Part shown: positions 21,801 to 34,105 of the stretch, piece after piece
Layout of the letters: each line of letters opens with the position of its first letter
Numbering within the stretch: the stretch's first letter is position 1
Source: Alentia gelatinosa
Taxonomy: Eukaryota; Annelida; Polychaeta; Phyllodocida; Polynoidae
Length of the DNA: 64,000 nt
Reading direction: 5' to 3'
Assembly: GCA_950022655.1 (NCBI GenBank)
Contig: OX465580.1
Span: 44,700,028 to 44,764,027, forward strand
Notes under the pieces: generated by a model
Told to the model about the DNA's origin: nothing
The model's input: the letters and a program-made list of their open reading frames with translations, nothing else
The model's database searches: none
Program-made: the position numbers and the translations under genes

Positions 21801-24800
21801 TTAATAAGGCAATACGTGTATAGAACATGTTGCCAAAGTTGTCACAAGACCAGTCTTTCGTTTGCAAGGTCCTTCATAGAAAGGTTGTTAGAGGGCATGG
21901 CGATATTGCCATATCTGACAATCCTACATAATATCACTGGGGAATTGAAACATGACACAATCACATCATTTGTAACCAAATGAAATTTTCCCTTAAAGAA
22001 CATGGGTAATATCAATAGCAACCATTGACCCTTTGTAGAGCCTGGTGACATATCACCACAGTTTCAAGTGACTGTATTATGTATACTAAATATTAATATC
22101 AAGTATCTCGTCGCTTGTGCAGTCACCTGTGACGCGGGTCACGGCCAAAACCACGACTGTCGCCACAAGAGCTTGCCGTCATGGTTGAATGACAGAGTAA
22201 CTATTCGCTATGATTAGCACAATGTGATGGGCTTAGCCATTACCGCTTTGCTCGAGGTATCACCGCATCTGAGCCTGCTGTCAGCAACACTTCAGAGAAA
22301 GGATGAACCACTTCAAAGAGCCTCTGATCACCCACCATAAACTATAATATGGTGACATGTATATGCATTTCAATCTGTTTCAAATGGGTTTGCAATAACT
22401 TGACAGGAACCCTAAAATCTACAGTGGCAGCAACTGGATTTTTTTTGGAATATTCTCATTGATTCCATATGATTTCTTCTAATGTCAGATGATCCTTTTC
22501 TCTGGTTTGTCCTCTCCCAATAGGTAGAGTAAACCTGCTTACATTTACTTGGTTTATAGGTGAAATGTATTGTAAAATACAGGTTTCTTCAAATCATTAA
22601 TACAAAATCAAAGATGAGGACCTATGTTCTTTAGTATTTAAATAACAATTATGTCATTCACTAGAATATCTATATTACATGTGTTTTATGATTTCACCAT
22701 AACTTTAATATCCAGATCAAAAACAAGCATGGTAACCCCAATTTTTTAGATAGGCGTGTGATCTCTACAACAATCTGAGAAAATCATGTTCAACCCCTAG
22801 GAAAATGCTATACGTTTTGAATTTCAAGGTGAATTGTCTTCACCATGACTTAAGAAATGGTCGACAGCATTTCCCCCTTGGTATCAAACTATTTCTCTTC
22901 ATGCTTTATTCTGGAGAAATGCCTTGTCATATCAACTACTGTATATTATGTATGTTGTTTACATAATTGTTTAAATAAACTAATATCTGTCACTGTGGTT
23001 ATGTTAATCCTTGTAAACTGTTGCTACATGTATTTAGTCTTGGCTCTTGGATCTAGATATGGCAGGTTACTGGTGGGAGGGGGGGGGGGTAATTCCCACT
23101 GTATTGTGCCTCACAAGTATACGCATTTTTCGGTCTTACAGAAAGCAAGAACCGAAGAGAAAACTGTTATTCATTTTATAGAATTGACTCCCAAAGGTCA
23201 CAGAATTGATTCCTACTTCTCCGGCATAGACCCTTCCATCTAGAGAGCAATATCAGGTACTTTGTTAATTAGTCAATTAGTCATTAGTCAGTCAATTAGG
23301 CATTAGCACAGGTGATGCTCACACCACTGTCATCAGAGACGGTCTACCGATATGCATGGTTGAACTCCCTACTATCAGCTTACCTTTGCCTTCGTCACCG
23401 CCCTATCATTACCACAGAAAAAAGGTATCTAATTTGGCATGAGGGTTGCAATGGAGAAGGGGAGTCATTGCTTACCTGGCCAGTGATTACCCCCCACGGG
23501 ATTTACCTGTGTAGTCATTAGCATGCAGCTACAGGTGAGCCGTACCCAGATAAACATATGCTGGACAGTGGCTCGCGTTACAAAGATGAAAGAGGAGATA
23601 TGCTTGATTGAGCTTTTCGTGTTTGGATTGATAGCCATGTTTTGAGATATTGCACAATACCATCTGTTTGATTTCGAAATCGAAATCTGTCCACAAATCG
23701 AATCTACCCTAATGGTAGGATGCCTATTCATTATTCTTGATGGTTTGAGTATGGGTAAAAAAGAATACATACAGAATACTACGCCATCGGAATTAACTAA
23801 TGGTTAAATTGGAAAGATGGATATTCTTAATGGGAAAAAGGCTTTTCCTTGTTTAATTCTGTATGAGTTAACACATAGCATAGGTGTTATCTGGTCAAAT
23901 TCAGTTGTGAAATTGCTATTTGAATGTGTAGAGAAGTCATTATTGGAAATGCGTGGTGCATTCATTACTATACACCCTTCTGTTCTCACAACTGTTCTGC
24001 TAAATCCGAAATAAGGAACATATCACCTCGAAAGAGGGGATAGAACAATTATCTAACTGTATTTGAACTTTGAAGTTAGTAACTTATGGTTTCCTCCATG
24101 AGTTTTCTGGCAAGGTATATCAAATATATTGTAAACTTAGAGTTGTGTCGTTTTGAATTTTCAGCTGTGTAAGTTCTCTAAGTTAAAAAAAATGCACTTA
24201 ATACTACTATCTGATGATATCAGATCGGAATGCTTTTATCCCCCAGGTTCGTGCAGCTTTCCGCTTTTAATATATAAAATAAATATAGCATTTATTGAAT
24301 CTTGCATGATTCAACACTACCATAAATAGAAGTACTTAAGTAGCTGAAGCCCGCATACAATTTTGCTTTTTTCATTCAATACCATTTACTGTTTAGTTGT
24401 CAATAAACATGTGATACAACTCTTAGTATTATTACTGCTTTTTTAAGTGGTAAACAGGATTCCGATATGAAAATATCGTGTTTGGATAAGTTTGTTTATA
24501 TTTGGATCAACTCGGAGACGATCCGAAAATCTAACAAAAGGATTATATAATACAGTTAACCATCCAAGGTTTTAATATTTTCAATGAACAGTGCACCGGT
24601 ATATACGATTGCAAATCCCTAATGGAACGTTAACGGGACCTTGCCGCAGTTATTGCTCTGCTGTGTGACATTTATTTTCCTTTTCATTCTATAGATAAGA
24701 TTATAATGAATGTTATACTGTGTCTCTTTTGTACTCGGTCCATTAACCTGTATCGGGATGGGCATCGCATGCTATGCACAGCTGTGACCCAGAGTACATT

Positions 24801-26305
24801 CTATTATTATGTTATTTTATAAGTCATACTATAAGAATGGAGGGTTTATTTTACTACTTTGTATTTGTTGTTGTAACAAACATCACATTATACGCTACAC
24901 TTTCCTCACTAAAACCTGTGAGGTCTGAATTAATTAATGAAAATTGTGGGAGGATTTTTGTATAAAACTCACTGGTTTTAATGCATATTCTATGTCAATC
25001 TTGAGGCAGACGTCATTTGTCCATTCTATAGAGGGAGTTGGCAGGGCTTAGTCCTACTGCGGCCGATCTCAGTTCGACCTCTCTGTCAGACAAGGACCCT
25101 GAAAGCCCGACCTAATATAACAAAAAACACCAAAACAAAATTATCCTTAACAAGCCCGGGAAATCAAAGAAATATGCACAAAAGATTAGCAAACAGATTC
25201 CTATCATCATCATACTAGTGCAAGACACCGTTTTTCTTTCTCAGTACAGTTGCTATATTGCCAGTACCATATATTCATCCAGGCAGTATTTCATTCGCCC
25301 CTTCTTAGCCCCAAGGTGTGAATTACAATTTCAGCGTTTGGCATTGTCCTGGCTGGTTAGCGTTGGAAATGTCAGAGGCACCGTCGAATGTCGTCTGCTA
25401 TGGTAAATGTCAGAGAAGTGACAGTTACAACTTAGTGGGAGGGGTAATAGCCTCAGGTTCACCAAGAAGTCACTTTATATGAATTCTTTTTGAATACGGT
25501 TTACGAGACTGGGCGTTTGAGTGGGCGCCTCCCCTTGAGGCCTCCGTGACAATTGACCCAAGCCAGGTCAGCGAAATGTTAATGATACAGCCAACATGGT
25601 GTCACACGAAACTGTCTCAAATAATCTTTAGAATCGTATTCATGTCTCTATTCATGCTTTGTAATGTGATAGTAGAATGTCAATATTGACATCTACAGAC
25701 AGCCGACCTTTACGTTGGTACTCCATGAAAGCATAACAGCACACCATAGAATCTGAGTGGGGATTTTAAAACTGAAAGCATGTTCGTTTCTGAGCCTGAG
25801 AAAAACGCCCGTTTTAGTAAGTATCTAGGAGAGATAAGCTTTGGCGGTATGTTTTAGATAAAAAGTAGACATCTGATCGGCTTGTATTTATAAAGAAATA
25901 TTTGATTTTCGCATTTAGTTACAATAATAACACTTCCATCGAAAAGCAAAGTTATATGAACGCTTATCATGCAACTGCACTTCATTATCCACTGCTACAC
26001 GTACCTTTTAGCCTCAACATACCAGTTGAAATGTTAATAACTTATGATTTCCTCCATTAGTTTTCTGTGTTGTGTTATTCTGGGATATATTTTCATGTGT
26101 ACAAAAGTCCCTTTTTCGCTAAGTCAGAAGTTTAGCCACACCCGCAGCACTGATGACCAAACACTTCCATAATGACGTATTCTTAAACGTTGGAGAATCT
26201 GACTGCAAACCAAAATACCTATTTCTTCATCCTTTGCTTATTCGAAAAACCTTGAAAGTAATTGCATTGAATTCTATAGTGTTACAGCTTTAATTTTGTG
26301 TTTAT
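21801..26305. other. Long AT-rich non-coding stretch
   Basis: 4.5 kb without a recognisable gene. Open frames (for example 22857-23243 plus) lack domains. Noted: G11 at 23079-23089, and GCAGACGTCATTT at 25006-25018 facing GAATGTCGTCTGC at 25386-25398, a near inverted pair. The segment 25000-25400 is modestly GC-richer and includes a CCAAGGTGTGA-type word. Nothing else stands out. Confidence 0.45.
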
Positions 26306-26588
26306 GGCCCGGCGTCCACCTACTACGATATGGCTCCGATATGCTCTACGATGCACCTCCCGATAAAAAATTAAAATCGCGTCGGGAGGTTACCTAATAT
26401 CGGGGCAGTTGACCACGTCTCTACGATTAGACACCGATAAAAACCCCATACATTGCGTGGTGGATTGGCTAGTCTAGACATAATGTCTACGATTTTGCAC
26501 CTTCCCGAAATGTCTCCGATTTTTGGTTTTTGTATCGGTGCCATATCGGTAGGTCTAAATTTCTATCGTAGTAGGTGGACGCCAGGCC
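26306..26588 (-). mobile_element. GGCC-ended MITE family 2, copy D (inverted)
   Basis: Termini are GGCCCGGCGTCCACCTACTA and its inverse ending GACGCCAGGCC. Compared with copies A-C the body is reversed: CTAAATTTCTATCGTAGTAG now lies at the right end and AATCGCGTCGGGAGGTTACC near the left. Flanks are TTAT on the left and TAA on the right. A 78-codon plus frame overlapping it is an artefact. Confidence 0.85.
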
Positions 26589-27599
26589 TAAGCCTTCAGA
26601 TCAGTCTTGTGGTTATTCGAACATGTGTATGTGTAGATTCTGAATGTGAATGTTTAGACTCTGATATCAGGCTCACCGAGACAGCATAGGTAGAAAGTGA
26701 TTAAACGCTTCTGCATCTTTACAATTTTTTTAGCGCTGCCTTGAAGTAGGCAATGTCGTCACAATACCCTAGCATGTCCCAGCAGTCCTATCTTGCAGGA
26801 AGCTGTATTGCGATCACGCTCACCTTCCACGCTCTAGGTGAATCACATAGGTGAGAAGCGAGACTGAGCAGTGTATGACTGAGCGACAGTGTAGCTAAAC
26901 AATGTACCGTTAGACATAGTTGAATAGTAACACGTGTATTTCATTTTAAACTTGTTCCCGTCTAAGAACTTTGGGGCTAATTACTCTATTATTCTGCATA
27001 TTTCAAACTCAAAAGAAAAATGAAACTATTTCTTCTCGAAACCAAAAAAGTGTCAGGTTGTCAATAGTTACACTGGCCTTTGACATGGTACCAGCATGGT
27101 ATTATATATCCCTCAGAGAACCACCTATGTCCTAACTATTTGATAAAACCATTAATTAAGACCACTTATTGGAATACTTAGATAATGCTGTCACGTATAT
27201 GCTACTATTCCAAGCTAAACATAAAAGCCAAATTTATTCGAAACTCACTCACGCATATACTGTAACTCTCTGATAGCAGGGTATCAGCATGGATGTCAAT
27301 TGAAAAGCATCTTACGCCTGTATCATTAGGCTTAAACGTCATAGTCCCGCAAGGTCCCGTTGTGACACTGACCTGGGTTCTGTGCTTGCACGCTCTTTGT
27401 GTTCCTCTGAGGTGTGCACTCTCGGGCGGCAACAGGTGGGTGAAGGTTCCGCTCGGGTGCACATGGCCGCATCTTTCCCACTCTCTTCTGTTAGCCCTCT
27501 TTTCTTTAGTAATCCATTACCATTGCTTGAATTACTATATCAAAGGCATCATATTTACCCATTCCTATCTCATTTCTAACATATGAGGCACGTCTATGC
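26589..27599. other. Non-coding stretch
   Basis: Overlapping 65-97-codon frames at 27205-27586 on both strands have no recognisable domain. No gene is supported. Confidence 0.4.
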
Positions 27600-27629
27600 A
27601 ATCTGCCATATTGCTGAGAAATAAATAGT

Positions 27630-27850
27630 CCTCGTCTGAATTGTAGGGTGAGACTATGTACCTAGTAAGTCTTCCCATGTTAATTGAATCCGCCATGTTT
27701 CCCTGAGACTGTAGAACACCCCAATCTGTGAAACTTCGTACCCAGCAGTAAATAGTCGGCGACTGGTGAAAAGGTGTGAAGTACACCAGTCTCAGATACA
27801 TTTGTCCCTCCGTGTGAATCTCACTTAAGGTGGGATTCACCCGATGGGAT
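27630..27850 (+). repeat. Repeat family 3, copy 1
   Basis: It aligns with 28300-28500. Shared blocks are GTGAGACTATGT/GTGACTATGTCTGAGA, AATCCGCCATGTTTCCCTGA and AAGGTGTGAAGTACACCAGT, then CAGTCTCAG and CGTGTGAATCTCACTT. Together with the intervening GAATCTCATGGGATTTTGA words at 28047 and 28120, this makes the whole 27.6-28.5 kb interval a mosaic of related pieces. Confidence 0.7.
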
Positions 27851-28299
27851 TCATGTACCTCACAGGGTGCTTGTCTGAGACAAATCCTGTAGATACTGTA
27901 CTCGAACATAATATCTTCATCTATATTGTAGTGTCCTATTTCCCTAAGACATGTTATTTTCAAATGCAATTGTTGGTGATATTTGGTTTTTTTTGTTTTA
28001 GGTGCTTTATTGCATTCGATCATTCGATATTAATCCCTAAAAAGGAGCAGAATCTCATGGGATTTTGAACCCTGTGAGGCACATGAATCCCACCGTGTGA
28101 ATTCCACATTACCAAGTAGAGAATCTCATGAGATTTTGATTTTAAACACGTTTAAGATTTACAGGGGCATTTTTGTGAGACAAATGGACCTGTTGCGACT
28201 ACGTACCTGCCCTAGTCAATAGGAGCTCGAGGCCAGCAAGCATGATTATATATTTGTAACACCTCACCTCAATGGTACTTGAGTCCAAGGGTGATTGTT

Positions 28300-28500
28300 C
28301 AATGTGACTATGTCTGAGATTATATACCAGGTGTGTCCCCCATGTGAATAGAATTCGCCATTTTCCCTTGAGACTGATAAAAGCAGTTTGCCATGAGAAT
28401 GTTGTTCCAACCGAGAATTGTCTGAGATTAGGGGAAAGGTGTGAAGTAGATCAGTCTCAGGTACGTGGGTCTCTACGTGTGAATCCCACTTTACATTAAA
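28300..28500 (+). repeat. Repeat family 3, copy 2
   Basis: Direct-orientation partner of 27630-27850 with moderate divergence. It retains AATTCGCCATTTTCCCTTGA, AAGGTGTGAAGTAGATCAGT and CGTGTGAATCCCACTTTAC. Minus-strand frames over both copies (27565-28023 and 28264-28587) are unrelated to each other in reading frame, which argues against coding. Confidence 0.7.
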
Positions 28501-28559
28501 CAAATCGAATTGATATAACTTAGTTGTATCTATATGAACTAATAAGCCACTTATATTCA

Positions 28560-30180
28560 TGCATCGATTCACTGCGGTTATTTTCACCTTGTTACATATT
28601 GGTACCTATTCCTCCAGGCTTTATATGTTTCGCACCCATGTTATTGCAGGAGGTTTCCTAGTGACTGTCTAATGGAAATGCCAAAGTCCAATGGAAACGT
28701 AGAAATCTATCTAAAGAAACAACCCTCTTGTGCTTTCATCGAAACCATGGTCTACTCACTTGGGTGATCTTGTTAGCAGATAGATTACAGGAATGACTGA
28801 TCCATTTCTATATTCTATTTCTACCACAATCTCATAGACTCTAATTCTCTACACATATATCCACAATTTGCGTAATCTAACGTATTTCGAATGCGTGTAA
28901 GGGCGCACAGTTGAAATAATTAAAATATGGTAGCCTTTACAGGTTCTAGCCATGTTGGTATTCTATTTTGTGTACATTTATTCTCATCTATTTTCTAGAT
29001 GCATAAATTCCATCCAGATTGATAACACTTCGAATCTGTGAGAAACACACTCGAATTGCTTAAGCGATACTACTCTTAGCTTGTTTGCGGATGTGGGTAG
29101 GGATTTCTGCATCTAATTATTATCACATCAGCCACTGATTTTCGTAACATCGAGATGATATTACAACGTTCATCGTGCCTTTTGACGTGGTAGGAGAGAG
29201 TGCTATGACCCTGACGAAGGGGACGGATTCCCACGTTCAGATATAACCACAAGGCCACCAGATACATCAACAAACACACCAGTCCGCCATATTTACCGTT
29301 CAACTCAATGTGAGGATTATCTTTCACCTTGATCAATGAACTTGTAGTCACGATACTCTCCTACTTGTGTTTGGTGATGGGCACATCGACCACAAGTGAC
29401 CTTCTGCGATATTGTGTGTTCTATTGGCGGAAGAAACAAGGAAACGCATACAATAACATCCCACCATTGTGTGGAGGGAAGTATAATGACTGGTGAATAA
29501 ATGACAGTACGATATGCCCGTGTGAAAGAGCCTTATTATCATGAAGAAAGAAAATCAGCTCCGAGATCTACCCCCTCTCATCCAGGAGACGTGTAGGTTG
29601 TACTTGGATTGTAACAACACAATTATAACATAAATTCCGATCGGTTTTCAGAATAAAATCAATTGTCCACATTGGCTGATGGAGGATGATATTACCAACG
29701 TTGGCACACACAGACTGCTTATGATATAAGAAAAAACCTACTAGCGATGTAAATGCGTAATAATAGTCAGTCAACACCTCCAACATTTGATGTTAAGTAA
29801 TTCATTCAGATTGACCTTCGTCTCTTGGTTGGTTAAGCGGGACAAATACGCCATTTTCCATCGCTTCCTAAATTCACTCGGTTATCGACATGTGAAACAT
29901 GCGATCAAATCTTATCACCATACCTATAAGGTGTGAAAGGTCACCCGCTGTCCTATAGCTGATACTTCCGGGCACTATGCAGGAAAATGTCCGCTCCGTC
30001 GGCCTATAAACCCTGCATCATCCTATTAGCAATGATAATACATGTACTCTTGTCATAAGTATATCAGGAAGGCGAGCGATACTAAGGGGAAACTAGGCAC
30101 CCTCTTACCGACTAAACAAACTAAACAGTGACTCGACCTTTGTCTCACTGCAAAACAATCTGAATAAGAAAAACACACAT
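28560..30180. other. Non-coding stretch
   Basis: No gene, repeat or promoter cluster recognised. Confidence 0.45.
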
Positions 30181-30189
30181 ATTCAGGGT

Positions 30190-30400
30190 TCCTACTCGAC
30201 CTTGACCTTTAGGATGAGACCTCTCGGGGACCATCCGGGTACCTCCGGGACTCGGTCACGCCCTGCGCCTGCGCGGTCAGACAGACATAGTCACTGATTT
30301 ACATTCCGTAAAGCCCCCGACCTAACTGCCCCTAGTGGCTGTATTGCGTGTCCACCTCGCATTGTGGGCGCGGGGGTGAGAGGGGGTCGGGGTTTGGGAC
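30190..30400. promoter_or_regulatory. Small CpG island with NRF1-like site
   Basis: CCTGCGCCTGCGCGG (about 30263-30277) approximates the NRF1 palindrome. CGACCTTGACCTTTAGG (about 30198) holds adjoining nuclear-receptor half-sites. CCCCTAGTGGC near 30328 is a one-base-short CTCF-like core. No coding frame is attached. Confidence 0.35.
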
Positions 30401-30956
30401 GTCCCGTGTCAGATTGCTGAAATATAGTAGGCTTGTGGTGGGTCTTGTCCATGCCCTCTGCCCCTTAGACTAGGAGAATCTTCTCAAAGACCACTCTCAG
30501 TGTCTGTAAAACTGTGAATTATCTCTGTTTATGATAAAAGAGCAATTATGGTTGAGAGCATTGTTGAAGTTGACAGTACTATAATCTTTCTGGTAAATCT
30601 CGAGTTACACCTAAAACTAATATGTGAGATTTGTATACCGCTGGACTAGTTGATTGTAAGGTTCATATTCGAATGCCATATTCCTTTGTGAATGAGATTT
30701 ACAAAATGATAACTCATGCAAAAGGCAAGACGTTGTCAAATACCGTTTGTGTTGTTACATGTGCATGTTGTTTTCACTTTCACATTAAACGGATTCAAAA
30801 GAGTACACTTTACCTATACTGTATTTCTCATGTGATATATCATTTTATACAGTGACATGAGTCACATTCCCACAGAAACTCGTTGTCACAGAAATATTAT
30901 GTAAAAAAGGAAGCCCCCGGCAACTTGGGACACTGTGGGCTTTTCATGTTTATTCT

Positions 30957-31083
30957 ACCGTGTTATGTAAGGCACCCTTCTTACCGAGGAAATTTTCCGC
31001 TTAAGCAGGAAGGTCCCTTACATGGGACGATACCGAAGAACTAATAGAGGGAACCGTATGCCCCCTAAGCGGGGTCCTACCGT
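30957..31083. repeat. pogo/Tigger-like remnant
   Basis: The right end reads CCCCCTAAGCGGGGTCCTAC followed by CGTATA. The interior folds: GTAAGGCACCCTTC faces GAAGGTCCCTTAC, with CCGCTTAAG between. The AAGCGGGGT word is the same as at 3.3 and 9.95 kb. The left terminus is not a clean match, so this is probably a decayed relative. Confidence 0.5.
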
Positions 31084-32820
31084 ATATGCAAGATGATATA
31101 TGCTATCATAATTTAAAATCAAATGCCGGTGTATAAGGTTGAGGAATGTGGAGAAGCGTGTGCCATAACGAATTGATGACATCATTTTAACACACTCTCC
31201 ATTTACCTTTTTCAATATGACTTACGATGCGAGCGACTTGCATGAATGTAGGTCGTATCTATCTATGTGCGTTGTGTGATTGTAGTGCAGCGCATTGATA
31301 GAGGACGGAAGAGGGAAGCAAAGGATACAAAATAAGTGTGCTTCAGTTAGGTGACACTGTTCTAGATTGTGAATATGTCAAGTATTCCTTGGGTTATTGT
31401 TAGTTATATATTGTTAATTGGAAATAATATCTCACACAGGAAGATGATTCTGCAAAGGAAAGCTAAAAGCGAAACAGAAGAAATACGCTTGCCTGGGAGT
31501 TGCGTGTGTCAAGAGGTTTTGTTTGATACAAGAAACACCTTACAGTGAACTCTGCATGTATAATTCCCTTCGTGATCTTCTTGCTCCCCAGCTGGCCACC
31601 CTTGTCTCAGAGGGTCCCGTCGTCCCGTGCTTATAAGTGGTGGGCCGGTTGGGGGGGGGGGGGGGGGTTGTGATGCACGGTCAAAGGTAGGAGAATGCAT
31701 AGCGAAGGGGTGGGCAACGAACGAAGAAGAGAGGATGGCCTAAGGGGGTAGTTCACGGGTAGATGGTGTGTACGTGGGTAGGATGGGCGGCAAAGCTCAG
31801 CTAAGAGAAGACTGAGTTGCTGTGGGTTTGCTTAAATGGAAGCTGCAAGAGGATTTACGATACGAGACTCTGTGTCTCTGTGTGCCGTAGATGTGGACGG
31901 TATATTACGGACACAGCCTATTCACTAGTCATTTTCTGTAGTACTGTTGAGTCACCGTTAGCTTTCAAGACACCCCACACGTTGTTGTAGCTCTCATATT
32001 TGCCATATGTGATCAATCTAAGGGTCCATACTAGTGGGCATCCCATAATGATATAGGTAACAATACACCCTCTGTCTCCGCCTTATACCTACTATGTAGT
32101 ATGCAAAAATAAAACTTCTCTATAGTCATGTAAGTTTGCTGTTGAGTAAGGATAACGAATAGCAATTCATCATTTATGGGTGTTTCGAAATGACACTGTT
32201 AACTGACAGTTTCAAGTAGGTAAGGAAGTGCTGTGAGTGTACCACACGGGTACCAAAAACGCAGGACGGACTGAAGTAGGCTGGGTGATGGAAGGTATTC
32301 ATAATAACCCTCGCGGTGAGTAGGCATTGGGTGCAAGATGTTTGTGCGGGGGTGAGAGTGAGTGGGTGATTTCCGATGGGTAGTGCATATATGCCACTCC
32401 TACAGATCGCGTAAAGCGGGATTACTAGAATGAAGACACCTACGTATCCGAATCCTCAGTGACGATAGCAGTTAACGTAAAAGAACCCGGCTATGGGCTA
32501 AGAGGAGGAGAATGCAGTAGCGAGTGGGACGGGGGTTGAGGTGAGGGGCAGGGAGGGTGGGGTGGGTAGGGACAGGATGAGTTCTCTGCCTCTTGATGGC
32601 ACCTGACATGGTGAGAGGCAGACAGACTGGCAAAGCGCTCATTTGTAGGACTAACCTACCCCTATTACTCATGGCCGGGGGACCGTGCCACCCCCTGCCA
32701 AACACCTCTCAGCGATTTGACAAATCCATAACACCCCCTCAAATCAAGTTTAGGCGGCATTAGGCTAATTGTGGGGATAAATCACTTAGTTCCCAAGGCC
32801 ACCACTGGGCGGCGTGTGTG
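31084..32820. other. Non-coding stretch
   Basis: G17 lies at 31651-31667. From 32470 to 32700 the strand is G-rich (GGGTTGAGGTGAGGGGCAGGG type). Proline-rich minus frames there come from this bias. No gene is supported. Confidence 0.4.
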
Positions 32821-32915
32821 GGGGTGCCGTTTCCGTTGTTTGTAGTATTGATTGGCGGCGCATGCGCAGAGCGGGTCGTGTAAAGTATCGCCGACCAATT
32901 TGATTGGTTAATTGT
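32820..32915. promoter_or_regulatory. Compact promoter-like cluster (NRF1, CCAAT)
   Basis: GCGCATGCGC at 32858-32867 is a perfect NRF1-type palindrome, directly preceded by GATTGG. CCAATTTGATTGG (about 32894-32906) adds two further CCAAT-type words. It is followed on the plus strand by three overlapping open frames (32912-33308), none with a recognised domain. If this is a promoter, the transcript would probably run rightwards. Confidence 0.45.
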
Positions 32916-33419
32916 ATCACCATGAAGAATTAGCTGGCAAATTGATGGCGAATACACTTAAGTGGTTTTTCTTTCCATTTCTCCACAACTCTGGTCCACT
33001 ATCGGAGTGTTTACCGAGAGATCGTCTGAAACATGCCCACGCTGCAGCGCGATTAATTGCATTGCATTGGGTATCACTGTCTTTTTTATTCCACAATTAC
33101 AATATCCTCAACAGATTGCAACGGACAATACCCCACTCTTCCCCGAGAACCACTATCCATGCATTGCCATCAGCTATACAACTCGCCAGGGAGACCGACG
33201 CAATTATGGAGCAATATTCGAAATCTTCAGCTGCAACACGGCCAATTTAAACTCCATTTTTGGGTAGTGTTATTTTTGTCTCCTAAGACTTATCTCAGAG
33301 AGGTTTAACATCTTTTGTAGACCCTGGAGGAAAATGATTGCCACGGCCTTGTGTTTCCCCGGCGTCGAGGTGCTCCGAGTCTCACACATCCGGGACCGAG
33401 TCTCCGCCTAACCCTTCCT

Positions 33420-33580
33420 TCAGGAGGTCAGAGTTCAACTCTCCTACCCAAAGGTCTCTGTTCCCAATGACCTTGACAGTAGAATCGTGACCTTAGAAGT
33501 GGCAACCTTGACCCAGAACAAAATGGGGTCAGGTTGGCAATGTCCTCCGGGTCTTGACTGCCTTTGACCTGAACTCTGAA
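33420..33580. promoter_or_regulatory. Nuclear-receptor half-site cluster
   Basis: AGGTCAGAGTTCA (33425-33437) is a DR1. TGACCTTGA (33469-33477) is an inverted ERR/SF-1/FTZ-F1 site. Further TGACCT half-sites lie at 33488 and 33565, with related GGGTCAGGTT at about 33527. Four or five such words in 160 bp is more than expected by chance. Confidence 0.4.
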
Positions 33581-34035
33581 TCCCAATAGATGGAACCAGG
33601 ATCGATTATTGCATAATCAAAATGACCATAACATCATTAATACCTTTCTATGATATTGCTTTGATGTTTAGAAATATACGAAAGGGATTCCAGGATGAAC
33701 ATACTGTTATTTCTACTTTGTTTGAAAGTTAACATGCAACCGATTAGATACAAAGATATCCGACCCATTTTAGTATTTAATTCGCATGTGTAGAATGAGC
33801 GTTGGGACTCATTAAAACGTTTATCATATTGCAAGGAAATAACTTTCTACTATGTCGTGGGAGCTTTACTTAGGTTATGTGGACATGAAAGCAAAATAGC
33901 TCTAGTAAAGCTTCCCTTCCCCATGACCCTTCTTCTCCCTGTAGAAAACTCCCAATAGATAGGTGCGTTATGGGAGGGAGAGACATATAGACAAATGTAC
34001 CTGTCTGAATCCCTGACGTCACTCCGGTCTTCCTT

Positions 34036-34105
34036 CTCACGTATTATCACCCATGCCGAGTTGACCTCGCTTATTATCGCCCAACCTCACCTATTATCGC
34101 CCAAT
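34036..34105 (+). repeat. Imperfect tandem repeat of TATTATCGCCCA
   Basis: CACGTATTATCACCCATG, then CGCTTATTATCGCCCAACCT, then CACCTATTATCGCCCAATCT. Spacing is 32 then 21 bp. TATTATCATTAGGCG at about 34203 may be a further diverged unit. Confidence 0.75.

Noticed and set aside
27565..28023. 152-codon minus-strand frame
   Set aside because: Overlaps repeat family 3. The second repeat copy has no matching frame.
30319..30336. CTCF-like CTGCCCCTAGTGG
   Set aside because: One base short of the core consensus. Not counted as a site.
32912..33308. Three overlapping plus-strand frames of 83-112 codons
   Set aside because: No recognisable domain. Mutually incompatible frames. Kept only as a note beside the NRF1/CCAAT cluster.
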